Source of the DNA: JARLFX01 sp036404255
GTDB lineage: Bacteria > Acidobacteriota > Terriglobia > Terriglobales > Acidobacteriaceae
Direction: 5' to 3'
DNA length: 8,594 bases
Assembly: GCA_036404255.1 (NCBI GenBank)
Contig: DASWOP010000263.1
Location: 1-8,594, forward strand
The notes beneath the pieces were generated by a model that saw only the letters and a program-made list of their open reading frames with translations, had not been told where the DNA came from and searched no databases. Below are positions 1 through 5,143 of this stretch, piece by piece; positions within the stretch are counted from its first letter, which is position 1; every line of letters starts with the position of its first letter. A program made the position numbers and the translations under genes.

Positions 1-600
1 TTCGTAGATACCGCGGGGCAGGCCGACCACAATACCAGTAAAGATCAGCAGGCTCATGCCGTTGCCGATGCCGCGCTCGGTGATCTGCTCACCCAGCCAC
101 ATGATGAAGGCTGTGCCGGTAGTCAACGTGAGAACGCAGAGTGGAAGGAACTGGTAGCGAGGCATGGTGACCATCGCCTGGCCGGTTGCCGTCTGTGTGA
201 GTGTAAGACCGATGGCGGTGGACTGAATGACCGCGAGAATCACGGTGACGTAGCGCGTCCACTGGGTGATCTTGCGGCGGCCCAGCTCGCCTTCCTTCTG
301 CAACTTCGCAAGCGGCTCATAGATAACGGTAAGCAGCTGGAAGATGATGGAGGCCGTGATGTACGGCATGATGCCGAGCGCGAAAACCGTAAGCTTGCGC
401 AGGTTGCCGCCCGTGAACATATCAAACAGTCCGAGCGCGGAGCCGGAGTTCTGGTTGAAGAACTGCATCAGGCTGTCGCCATTGATACCGGGCGTGGGGA
501 TATGCGCGCCGATACGGTAGACGGCCAGAAGACCAAGGGTAAAAAGAACCCGCTTGCGCAGATCCGGAATCCGAAAAATATTAGCGATCTTTTCCAGCAT
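1..600 (-). CDS. secY: Protein translocase subunit SecY, N-terminal 200 residues (runs off the left edge)
   Basis: SecY is the channel subunit of the SecYEG translocon in the inner membrane. It passes unfolded secretory proteins outward with SecA and inserts membrane proteins cotranslationally. Exactly 200 codons are present, about 45% of the usual 430-450 residues. The start ATG (598-600) gives MLEKIANIFRIPDLRKRV, the usual cytoplasmic N-terminus. Hydrophobic stretches fall near residues 17-36, 72-92, 117-137, 150-168 and 182-196, matching TM1, TM2b, TM3, TM4 and TM5. The plug region precedes TM2b (about 55-70). Both classic SecY signatures are visible: GIMPYITASIIFQLL (76-90) and the GEQITERGIGNGMS stretch (170-183). 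The ribosome-binding site is weak; a GGAG lies 12 nt before the ATG. It follows rplO after 114 nt, the standard end of the spc operon, where transcription continues out of the window. Identification is secure; the C-terminal half cannot be judged. Confidence 0.98.
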   Translation of the reverse strand, partial: MLEKIANIFRIPDLRKRVLFTLGLLAVYRIGAHIPTPGINGDSLMQFFNQNSGSALGLFDMFTGGNLRKLTVFALGIMPYITASIIFQLLTVIYEPLAKLQKEGELGRRKITQWTRYVTVILAVIQSTAIGLTLTQTATGQAMVTMPRYQFLPLCVLTLTTGTAFIMWLGEQITERGIGNGMSLLIFTGIVVGLPRGIYE

Positions 601-650
601 AGTTACGATGAACTCCAGCCTGCGCGAACCCAATCTTCAAATCAATGCCA

Positions 651-708
651 GAGAGCAGTGTACCTGCGGCTGCCGCTCTCCGGCCAATGCCCTGCGCTGT
701 CGCAGAGC
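651..708 (-). other. rplO-secY spacer: two mRNA hairpins
   Basis: The 114-nt gap 601-714 contains two inverted repeats. The first is an 8-bp stem, 689-696 with 701-708, around a 4-nt loop. It has one imperfect position, which is C-A on the plus strand but G-U on the mRNA strand. It begins just after the rplO stop codon. The second pairs GAGAGC (651-656) with GCTCTC (675-680) and encloses a smaller GCGG/CCGC stem. Neither is followed by a T-run on the coding strand, so they do not look like intrinsic terminators. They could protect or process the mRNA between rplO and secY. Function is inferred only. Confidence 0.45.
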
Positions 709-714
709 AGAAAC

Positions 715-1161
715 CTAGCTGACCAGAACAGCCTTACCGCCGGCCTTCTCGATCTTCTCTTGCGCTGTCTTGGAAAACTTGTGTGCATGAATGGTAACAG
801 CTGTGGTGAGTTCACCGTTACCGAGCACCTTGATCAGGCCACCCTTGCGCTTGGTGAAGCCCAACTCGGTCAGCTTCTCGAGCGTCAACTCGGGCTCATT
901 CAGCTCCGCGATGCGGTCCAGGTTGAGCACCGTGTACTCGACGCGGAAGATGTTCGTAAAGCCGCGCTTTGGCAGGCGGCGATGCAGCGGCATCTGGCCG
1001 CCTTCAAAACCGCGCATCAGGCTGGAGCCCGAACGCGAACCCTGACCCTTGTGGCCACGGCCTGAAGTTTTGCCTACCGAGCCCATACCACGGCCGACGC
1101 GCTTTTTGTTGATATTGGCGCCCTTGGGCGATCGGAGGTTCGAAAGATTCTTAGTTGCCAT
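715..1161 (-). CDS. rplO: 50S ribosomal protein L15
   Basis: L15 binds 23S rRNA and is a late-assembling component of the large subunit. The product is 148 residues (E. coli 144). The N-terminal third is the expected glycine/arginine-rich rRNA-threading arm (residues 21-48, with GRGMGSVGKTSGRGHKGQG). It is followed by the L15 hallmark GFEGGQMPLHRRLPKRGF (51-68) and the globular C-terminal domain ending GGKAVLVS. The ATG at 1159-1161 is chosen because GAGGAAA sits about 5 nt upstream. The same frame stays open for 10 more codons to 1191, but that extension has no equivalent in the family. It lies 136 nt after rpmD, across the largest palindrome of the window, and 114 nt before secY. This is the normal spc order. 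Confidence 0.98.
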   Translation of the reverse strand: MATKNLSNLRSPKGANINKKRVGRGMGSVGKTSGRGHKGQGSRSGSSLMRGFEGGQMPLHRRLPKRGFTNIFRVEYTVLNLDRIAELNEPELTLEKLTELGFTKRKGGLIKVLGNGELTTAVTIHAHKFSKTAQEKIEKAGGKAVLVS

Positions 1162-1216
1162 TGTTTCCTCGCTCAACGCCGGTGAGGTCATTGCCTCGCC
1201 GACTCGCTTATGTGGG

Positions 1217-1293
1217 GTTTTCAGCTGCCAGTTTTCAATTATCGGGAAGACCAGTCTTCTTGCCGATAACTGAAAACTAACAACTGAGAACTG
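1217..1293 (-). repeat. Long palindrome with tandem 7-mer array in the rpmD-rplO spacer
   Basis: Arms 1217-1245 and 1263-1291 are inverted copies of each other. Over the inner 24 nt (1222-1245 against 1263-1286), 20 positions match exactly. The four that differ are all transitions that form G-U pairs in the minus-strand mRNA, so that stem is continuous as RNA. Outward, five more positions include one true mismatch. The centre has its own small inverted repeat, GAAGAC (1246-1251) and GTCTTC (1254-1259). The right arm is made of four tandem degenerate 7-mers: ATAACTG, AAAACTA, ACAACTG and AGAACTG (1266-1293). The left arm has the inverted counterparts CAGCTGC, CAGTTTT and CAATTAT (1222-1242). 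No T-run follows on the coding strand, which argues against a terminator. It is probably an extragenic palindromic element; such a stem could be an RNase III substrate. Confidence 0.8.
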
Positions 1294-1297
1294 TTAT

Positions 1298-1483
1298 TTA
1301 GTCTACGACGCGGACCAGATGTGGGATCTTCGCGATCATGCCGCGGATGCTCGGCGTGTCTTCGCGTTCTACGACCTGGTTGAGCCGTGTGAAGCCCAGA
1401 CCCTTCACCACGAGCTTATGCTTCATCGGGGTGCAGATCTTGGACCGGTGATATTGAATCTTGATCATTGCTTTCTCTGCCAT
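1298..1483 (-). CDS. rpmD: 50S ribosomal protein L30
   Basis: L30 is a small protein of the large subunit lying against 23S rRNA near the 5S/central protuberance side. The product is 61 residues (E. coli 59). The family pattern is clear: a first strand MIKIQYHRSKI (6-16), the KGLGFTRLNQVVEREDTP core (about 28-45), and the C-terminal IRGMIAKIPHLVRVV. The ATG at 1481-1483 is preferred because GAGGAAA lies about 8 nt upstream. An upstream in-frame start (1498) would add five unsupported residues, and the internal Met at residue 6 would also give a plausible but shorter protein. It sits 54 nt after rpsE and 136 nt before rplO. L30 is lost in some bacterial lineages; it is intact here. Confidence 0.97.
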   Translation of the reverse strand: MAEKAMIKIQYHRSKICTPMKHKLVVKGLGFTRLNQVVEREDTPSIRGMIAKIPHLVRVVD

Positions 1484-1537
1484 AATGCTTTTCCTCACTG
1501 CGACAGCGACTCTGCGCCACGCTTGAAATCTTCTCGC

Positions 1538-2047
1538 TTACAGTTCCTGAACTGTCTTGCCGCGGTTGGCAGCAACTTCCTCGCGATCGCGCAGCTGGAT
1601 CAGCGCATCGAAGGTCGCCTTGATGACGTTATGCGGATTGGCTGAACCGAGGGACTTGGTCAGCACATTCTGCACACCGGCAGAGGTCATTACGGCGCGC
1701 ACTGCACCACCGGCGATGACGCCAGTACCTTCAGGAGCCGGCTTCAGCAGTACCTCGCCCGAGCCGTAGTGGCCGAGCACCTGGTGCGGAATCGTCGTCT
1801 CCGTCAGATTGATCTTGAACAGGTTCTTCTTGGCGGATTCGATGCCCTTGCGAATTGCCTGGGGCACTTCCTTCGCCTTGCCGGAACCATAGCCAACCAC
1901 GCCTTCACCGGGATCGCCGACAACGACGAGTGCCGCGAACGACATGTTTTTGCCGCCCTTGACGACCTTGGTCACGCGGTTGATCGAGACGACCTGGTCT
2001 TTCAGGTTGAACTTGTTGGCATCGAGCTTCTTCTTTATGACTGCCAT
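1538..2047 (-). CDS. rpsE: 30S ribosomal protein S5
   Basis: S5 sits on the solvent side of the 30S body near the mRNA entry and helix 34. It contributes to decoding accuracy and is the classic site of spectinomycin-resistance changes. The product is 169 residues (E. coli 167). The N-terminal double-stranded-RNA-binding fold spans about 15-80 (VSINRVTKVVKGGKNMSF, then VGYGSGKAKEVPQAIRKG). The C-terminal domain follows (about 85-155) with GTGVIAGGAVRAVM (107-120). The start is the least certain in the window. ATG 2045-2047 gives the family-typical MAVIKKKLDA and has a GGA 7 nt upstream. An ATG at 2059 has GGAAAG directly abutting it, too close to work well. A TTG at 2086 has no ribosome-binding site. 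It lies 76 nt after rplR and 54 nt before rpmD. Confidence 0.97.
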   Translation of the reverse strand: MAVIKKKLDANKFNLKDQVVSINRVTKVVKGGKNMSFAALVVVGDPGEGVVGYGSGKAKEVPQAIRKGIESAKKNLFKINLTETTIPHQVLGHYGSGEVLLKPAPEGTGVIAGGAVRAVMTSAGVQNVLTKSLGSANPHNVIKATFDALIQLRDREEVAANRGKTVQEL

Positions 2048-2123
2048 ATACTTGTCCATCTTTCCGGTGTGCTTAGCATCACCCAAAACATTTCATGCCC
2101 GCGCATACTGTACGCGGCGTTAC

Positions 2124-2480
2124 TTAGAAGTCGAGACCAGCTTCACGCGCGGACTCAGCCAGCGCCTTGATGCGGCCGTGATAGAGATAGCCGCCACGAT
2201 CGAAGACCACCTTCTTGATGCCCTTTTCCGCTGCCTTCTCTGCAATCAGCTTGCCCAGTTCCTTGGCTGCCGCCACATTGCCGCCGTTCTTGATCTTACC
2301 GGCGAGCGTGGAAGCCGATGCCAGGGTCGTGCCCGCGGCATCGTCAATCAACTGCGTGTAGAGCTGGTTGAGCGAACGGTATACGTTCAGGCGCGGACGC
2401 TCTGCGGTACCGCTCAACTTCTCGCGAATGCGCGTATGTACGCGCTGACGAACTACGTTTCTCTGCTTCTGCTGAATCAT
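2124..2480 (-). CDS. rplR: 50S ribosomal protein L18
   Basis: L18 binds 5S rRNA together with L5 and helps anchor it in the central protuberance of the 50S subunit. The product is 118 residues (E. coli 117). The basic N-terminal arm (1-22, with many Arg and Lys) precedes the conserved RPRLNVYRS (28-36), which starts the alpha/beta core. The C-terminus carries the family hallmark FDRGGYLYHGRIKALAES (93-110) and ends GLDF. The ATG at 2478-2480 has a good AAGGAAG about 8 nt upstream. It is separated from rplF by 112 nt containing an inverted repeat and from rpsE by 76 nt. Nothing is missing or unusual in the protein. Confidence 0.98.
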   Translation of the reverse strand: MIQQKQRNVVRQRVHTRIREKLSGTAERPRLNVYRSLNQLYTQLIDDAAGTTLASASTLAGKIKNGGNVAAAKELGKLIAEKAAEKGIKKVVFDRGGYLYHGRIKALAESAREAGLDF

Positions 2481-2538
2481 TCTGTATCTTCCTTCCTAAT
2501 AGCGGCGGCCCAGTGGAACGCCGTTCGGTTCATTTTTG

Positions 2539-2588
2539 AGGGATTAGGAAACCGGCCTTACGAATCCCTGTTTCCTAATCCCTAATCC
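2539..2588 (-). repeat. Perfect 14-bp inverted repeat with 7-mer array in the rplF-rplR spacer
   Basis: Positions 2539-2552 (AGGGATTAGGAAAC) and 2570-2583 are perfect reverse complements, separated by a 17-nt loop. The right side reads as phased 7-mers: CGAATCC (2561-2567), CTGTTTC (2568-2574), CTAATCC (2575-2581) and CTAATCC (2582-2588). The last two are identical and the first is a near match. On the mRNA strand the hairpin starts a few nucleotides after the rplF stop. It is followed by CAAAAATG rather than a U-run, so it is not a standard terminator. The same design, a 7-mer array feeding one arm of a palindrome, occurs in the rpmD-rplO gap with a different 7-mer. It is likely an extragenic repeat element; its role is unknown. 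Confidence 0.75.
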
Positions 2589-2592
2589 TTGT

Positions 2593-3132
2593 TTACTTCG
2601 CGCCGGTCTTGCCGACCTTCTTCTTCAGCTTCTCGTCAGAGTAACGGACGCCCTTGTTCTTGTACGGATCCGGCTTACGCAGCGAACGCATATCGGCAGC
2701 TACCTGGCCAACCTTCTGGCGATCAATGCCCTTTACCGTCACATGCAACTGCTTCGGATCGATCTCGACGTCAATGCCGGTAGGCAGCGGGAACTCGATC
2801 GGGTGCGAGTAGCCCAGCGTGAAGACCACCGTGCGCGCACCCTTGAGCTCGGCGCGGTAACCGATGCCGACGATGTCCAGCTCCTTCGTCCAGCCAGCGG
2901 TAACGCCCTGTACTGCGTTGAAGACGAGCGCGCGGGCCAGGCCATGAACGGCTGCCTGCGAATCATTCTCACGCTCTGCGTGCAGAATGCCGTCCTTCTC
3001 CGTCAGCTTGATGCCCTGCGGCAGAAGAGCGTCCACGCTGCCCTTGGGGCCCGTGACCTTAACGACGCCGCCATCCACCACATACTTGACACCGGCGGGA
3101 ATGGTGATCGGCTGTTTTCCAATTCGTGACAT
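2593..3132 (-). CDS. rplF: 50S ribosomal protein L6
   Basis: L6 lies near the factor-binding centre of the 50S subunit, close to the sarcin-ricin loop and the stalk base. The product is 179 residues (E. coli 177). Two tandem copies of the L6 fold are visible. The first is MSRIGKQPITIPAGVKYVV onward (1-80). The second is about 82-175, beginning near KELDIVGIGYRAELKG (83-98). The C-terminal signature is PDPYKNKGVRY (154-164); an Asn stands at 159, where many homologues have Gly. The ATG at 3130-3132 has a strong TAAGGAT about 8 nt upstream. The gap to rpsH upstream is the longest in the window (186 nt), and 112 nt separate it from rplR downstream. Confidence 0.98.
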   Translation of the reverse strand: MSRIGKQPITIPAGVKYVVDGGVVKVTGPKGSVDALLPQGIKLTEKDGILHAERENDSQAAVHGLARALVFNAVQGVTAGWTKELDIVGIGYRAELKGARTVVFTLGYSHPIEFPLPTGIDVEIDPKQLHVTVKGIDRQKVGQVAADMRSLRKPDPYKNKGVRYSDEKLKKKVGKTGAK

Positions 3133-3318
3133 TTCGTAATCCTTATGGCTTGCGAGTCCCGGCGATCAGGCTTCTGATCTTCGTTCCACTGCAGCCCTCA
3201 AGTGCTCTCGCACTGTCCTGCTTTTCTTGCATTCTGCCGAAATATTACGCGGTAGAGCTAAATCGTTTGCACCCGGCACAGATGCGCGCAACCCGCGCAA
3301 TTCGCCGTCCGCGTAGGA
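3133..3318 (-). other. Longest spacer (rpsH-rplF, 186 nt) with three small hairpins
   Basis: This is the widest gap of the cluster. Three perfect small inverted repeats are visible. TGCGCG/CGCGCA (3283-3288 with 3294-3299) lies shortly after the rpsH stop. AGTGC/GCACT (3201-3205 with 3210-3214) has a TCTC loop on the plus strand. GATCAG/CTGATC (3164-3169 with 3174-3179) lies about 30 nt before the rplF start. A 29-codon open frame with ATG start (3232 down to 3143) ends in a TAA that overlaps the rplF Shine-Dalgarno, but it has no ribosome-binding site of its own. A TAATAT hexamer on the coding strand has no convincing -35 partner. I see no terminator. The function of the extra length is unknown. 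Confidence 0.5.
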
Positions 3319-3717
3319 CTACCAGACTTCGCAGAGAATCTCGCCGCCAACGCCTTCGCGGCGCGCCTGACGTCCAGTCATCACACCCTTGGGAGTGGTG
3401 AGGATGCAGATGCCGAGTCCACCCTGTACACGACGAATCTCATCGCGACCGACGTACACGCGGCAACCGGGACGCGAGATGCGGCTCAGGTCGCGGATCA
3501 CAGCCTCGTTGGACGCGGTGTACTTCAGGTACACACGGATGATCTTGTGGCCGTCCTCTTCGGTGGCCTTGTAGTTGGCGATGTAGCCCTCTTCCTTGAG
3601 GATGCGGGCGATCTCGGCCTTCAGCTTGGAAGCAGGTACATCGAGCTTCTGGTGGCGCGCACGGATGGAATTACGGATGCGCGTCAGAAAATCTGCTACT
3701 GGGTCGGTCAGGTTCAT
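3319..3717 (-). CDS. rpsH: 30S ribosomal protein S8
   Basis: S8 is a primary 16S rRNA-binding protein of the central domain (helix 21). In E. coli it also represses translation of the spc operon by binding its mRNA near the rplX-rplE junction. The product is 132 residues (E. coli 130). MNLTDPVADFLTRIRNS (1-17) opens the N-terminal domain. The C-terminal RNA-binding domain ends with GGLGICILTTPKGVM (99-113), TGRQARREGVGGEIL and the terminal CEVW. The usual STSKG-type loop reads TTPKG here. The ATG at 3715-3717 follows AAGGAG by about 6 nt, an excellent site. The frame extends 26 codons further upstream to an ATG at 3795, but that stretch has no ribosome-binding site and no family counterpart. 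It lies 134 nt after rpsN. Confidence 0.98.
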   Translation of the reverse strand: MNLTDPVADFLTRIRNSIRARHQKLDVPASKLKAEIARILKEEGYIANYKATEEDGHKIIRVYLKYTASNEAVIRDLSRISRPGCRVYVGRDEIRRVQGGLGICILTTPKGVMTGRQARREGVGGEILCEVW

Positions 3718-3795
3718 TCTGTCTCCTTCATTCCCCGTTCGCTCCGGCCTTACGGCACCGTGAGAACCAGCGGGAACGTTTGTTACCTGTTGCAT

Positions 3796-3817
3796 GCCTG
3801 AGAAGCTTCACTCAGGC
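3796..3817 (-). other. Hairpin in the rpsN-rpsH spacer
   Basis: GCCTGAG (3796-3802) and CTCAGGC (3811-3817) form a perfect 7-bp stem with an 8-nt loop inside the 134-nt gap 3718-3851. On the mRNA strand it lies about 35 nt after the rpsN stop and is followed directly by ATGCAACAGG, with no U-run. It is therefore not a typical terminator. The rest of the gap carries the strong rpsH ribosome-binding site and nothing else that I can recognise. Confidence 0.5.
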
Positions 3818-3851
3818 GGAAATTGTTTTGCCCGCAACGCGAGCGTATGCA

Positions 3852-4037
3852 CTACCAGCTGGACTTGACGACGCCTGGGATCTCGCCCTTGAGCGCCAGC
3901 GAGCGGAAGCACAGACGGCAGACGCCGAACTTGCGCAGGAAGGCGCGCGGACGGCCACAGAGCTGGCAGCGGTTATGCTGGCGGCTCTTGAACTTGGGCT
4001 TGCGTGCGTCTTTCACTCTCTTTGCAGTTGTTGCCAT
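3852..4037 (-). CDS. rpsN: 30S ribosomal protein S14, zinc-ribbon (C+, type Z) form
   Basis: S14 binds the 3' domain of 16S rRNA in the 30S head beside S3 and S10 and is needed late in assembly. This is the short zinc-binding form: 61 residues, against about 100 for the Cys-free form of E. coli. Four cysteines are arranged as CQLC (24-27) and CRLC (40-43), spacing CX2C-X12-CX2C, with the family C-terminus FRSLALKGEIPGVVKSSW (44-61). The basic N-terminal arm (K6-K17) contacts rRNA. The only ATG is at 4035-4037; its ribosome-binding site is weak (GAGAAAAG). It lies 55 nt after rplE and 134 nt before rpsH. It must bind zinc to fold; some bacteria carry a Cys-free paralogue for zinc starvation, which cannot be seen here. 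Confidence 0.98.
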   Translation of the reverse strand: MATTAKRVKDARKPKFKSRQHNRCQLCGRPRAFLRKFGVCRLCFRSLALKGEIPGVVKSSW

Positions 4038-4092
4038 GATCTTTTCTCACTCTCTGTAGTGCAATCTCAAACTTGTTTGCTACCGGCGCTGC

Positions 4093-4647
4093 TTAGGCTG
4101 CTGCGCCGACGCGGAAGGGCATACCGAAGGCCTTGAGCAGCGAGCGCGCATCGTCGTCAGACTTTGCCGTCGTCACGATGGTCACGTTCATGCCTTTGGT
4201 CTTGTCAACCTTCGAATAATCGATCTCGGCGAAAAGCAGCTGATCGCGCAGGCCGAGTGTGTAGTTGCCGCGTCCGTCAAAGCTCTTCGGCGAAACACCG
4301 CGAAAGTCGCGCACGCGCGGCAGAGCGATCGAAATCAGGCGATCCAGGAACTCGTACATCACGTCGCCGCGGAGGGTGACCATGGCGCCGATGGGCATGC
4401 CCTCACGCAGCTTGAACGCCGCGATGGACTTCTTTGCCTTGGTGATGATCGGCTTCTGTCCGGCGATGGCACCGAGGTCGGCGATCAGCGGATCCATGAT
4501 CTTCACATTCTGCGTAGCTTCGCCTAAGCCCATGTTGATGACGATCTTCTCGATCTTCGGCACGGCCATAGTGTTGGTCAGGCCGAGTTCCTTCTGCAGC
4601 GTGCTCTTGATCTCTTTGTTGTACTTCTCGTTCAGTCGCGATGCCAT
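4093..4647 (-). CDS. rplE: 50S ribosomal protein L5
   Basis: L5 binds 5S rRNA with L18 and forms part of the central protuberance, contacting the P-site tRNA and the 30S head through bridge B1b. The product is 184 residues (E. coli 179). The conserved features run in order: VPKIEKIVINMGLGEA (29-44), the L5 signature ITKAKKSIAAFKLREGMPIG (68-87), LPRVRDFRGVS (109-119), and the NYTLGLRDQLLFAEIDY segment (128-144). The ATG at 4645-4647 gives the usual MASRLNEKY start, with a purine-rich AGAAGAAG just upstream as ribosome-binding site. A GTG at 4668 in the same frame would add seven residues with poorer support. It is 96 nt after rplX and 55 nt before rpsN. Confidence 0.98.
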   Translation of the reverse strand: MASRLNEKYNKEIKSTLQKELGLTNTMAVPKIEKIVINMGLGEATQNVKIMDPLIADLGAIAGQKPIITKAKKSIAAFKLREGMPIGAMVTLRGDVMYEFLDRLISIALPRVRDFRGVSPKSFDGRGNYTLGLRDQLLFAEIDYSKVDKTKGMNVTIVTTAKSDDDARSLLKAFGMPFRVGAAA

Positions 4648-4743
4648 TGTCTTCTTCTCTTTTCTCACGGTCCCGGAGTGGGCTGAACCCGTCTACCGTT
4701 ACGTGGGGTGATCCCTTATTACAGTTTTAATTTTTCTAAACTC
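4648..4743 (-). promoter_or_regulatory. rplX-rplE spacer: AT-rich patch and nested hairpin, candidate S8 control region
   Basis: On the mRNA strand this 96-nt gap begins with an unusually AT-rich stretch (about 4706-4743). An imperfect nested hairpin follows, with outer arms ACGGT (4667-4671) and ACCGT (4695-4699) and inner GGG/CCC (4680-4682 with 4688-4690). In E. coli the S8 repressor site of the spc operon lies at this same junction, so position makes it the place to look for feedback control. I could not match the specific S8-binding core by eye. The regulatory reading is inference; the hairpin itself is visible. Confidence 0.3.
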
Positions 4744-5073
4744 TTACTTCTTGCTTGCGATGGCCTGGCCGTTGCTCTTGGCGATGCGGACCTTGGTGTC
4801 GCCTTCCTTCTTGTAGCCGGCGCGGGTGCGCTTGCCTTCAGAATCCACCAACATCACGTTGGAGATATGAAGCGCCGCTTCCTGCTCTGCGATGCCGCCC
4901 TTGATGTTCTTCTGCGGGTTCGGCTTCACATGCTTCTTCACCATGTTGACGCCCTCAACCAGAATGCGATTCTTATCCGTAATTACACGGAGCACGCGGT
5001 GAGGCTTGTCGCCCTTGTCTTTGCCAGCAATCACAACAACCATGTCGTTGCGCTTGATCTTGATACCTGCCAT
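4744..5073 (-). CDS. rplX: 50S ribosomal protein L24
   Basis: L24 is an early assembly-initiator protein that binds the 5' end of 23S rRNA near the exit of the peptide tunnel. The product is 109 residues (E. coli 104). An N-terminal KOW domain (about 5-40) includes IKIKRNDMVVVIAGKDKG (4-21). It is followed by ILVEGVNMVKKHVKPNP (37-53) and the GGIAEQEAALHISNVML segment (59-75), both strongly typical of L24. The ATG at 5071-5073 has AAGGAG about 7 nt upstream. The frame remains open for 33 codons upstream, but that overlaps rplN and is not family sequence. One oddity: after GKDKG the loop reads DKPHRV, one residue longer than the usual KxGxV pattern and lacking its glycine. Confidence 0.98.
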   Translation of the reverse strand: MAGIKIKRNDMVVVIAGKDKGDKPHRVLRVITDKNRILVEGVNMVKKHVKPNPQKNIKGGIAEQEAALHISNVMLVDSEGKRTRAGYKKEGDTKVRIAKSNGQAIASKK

Positions 5074-5143
5074 AGTGCTCTCCTTGCTCGGCGATCTACT
5101 GCGGCGGAGCCGGAATCCGTCTAATGCTGCTGTTGAGCCAGAA

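Noticed and set aside
1217..1291. Intrinsic terminator between rpmD and rplO
   Set aside because: The stem is long, but the coding strand continues with CCCCACATAAG and no T-run, and rplO and secY downstream must be expressed.
3240..3275. Internal promoter on the coding strand in the rpsH-rplF gap
   Set aside because: The TAATAT word matches a -10 at 4 of 6 positions, but the best -35 candidate matches only 3 of 6, so it is not above chance.
3718..3795. N-terminal extension of S8 by 26 residues
   Set aside because: The extension is not S8-like, its ATG has no ribosome-binding site, and the ATG at 3717 has an excellent AAGGAG at the right distance.
4648..4668. GTG start of L5 at 4668
   Set aside because: It adds seven Lys/Glu-rich residues without support; the ATG at 4647 matches the usual N-terminus.
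4706..4743. Promoter in the AT-rich patch after rplX
   Set aside because: No pair of -35 and -10 hexamers with suitable spacing could be found; the patch is AT-rich only.
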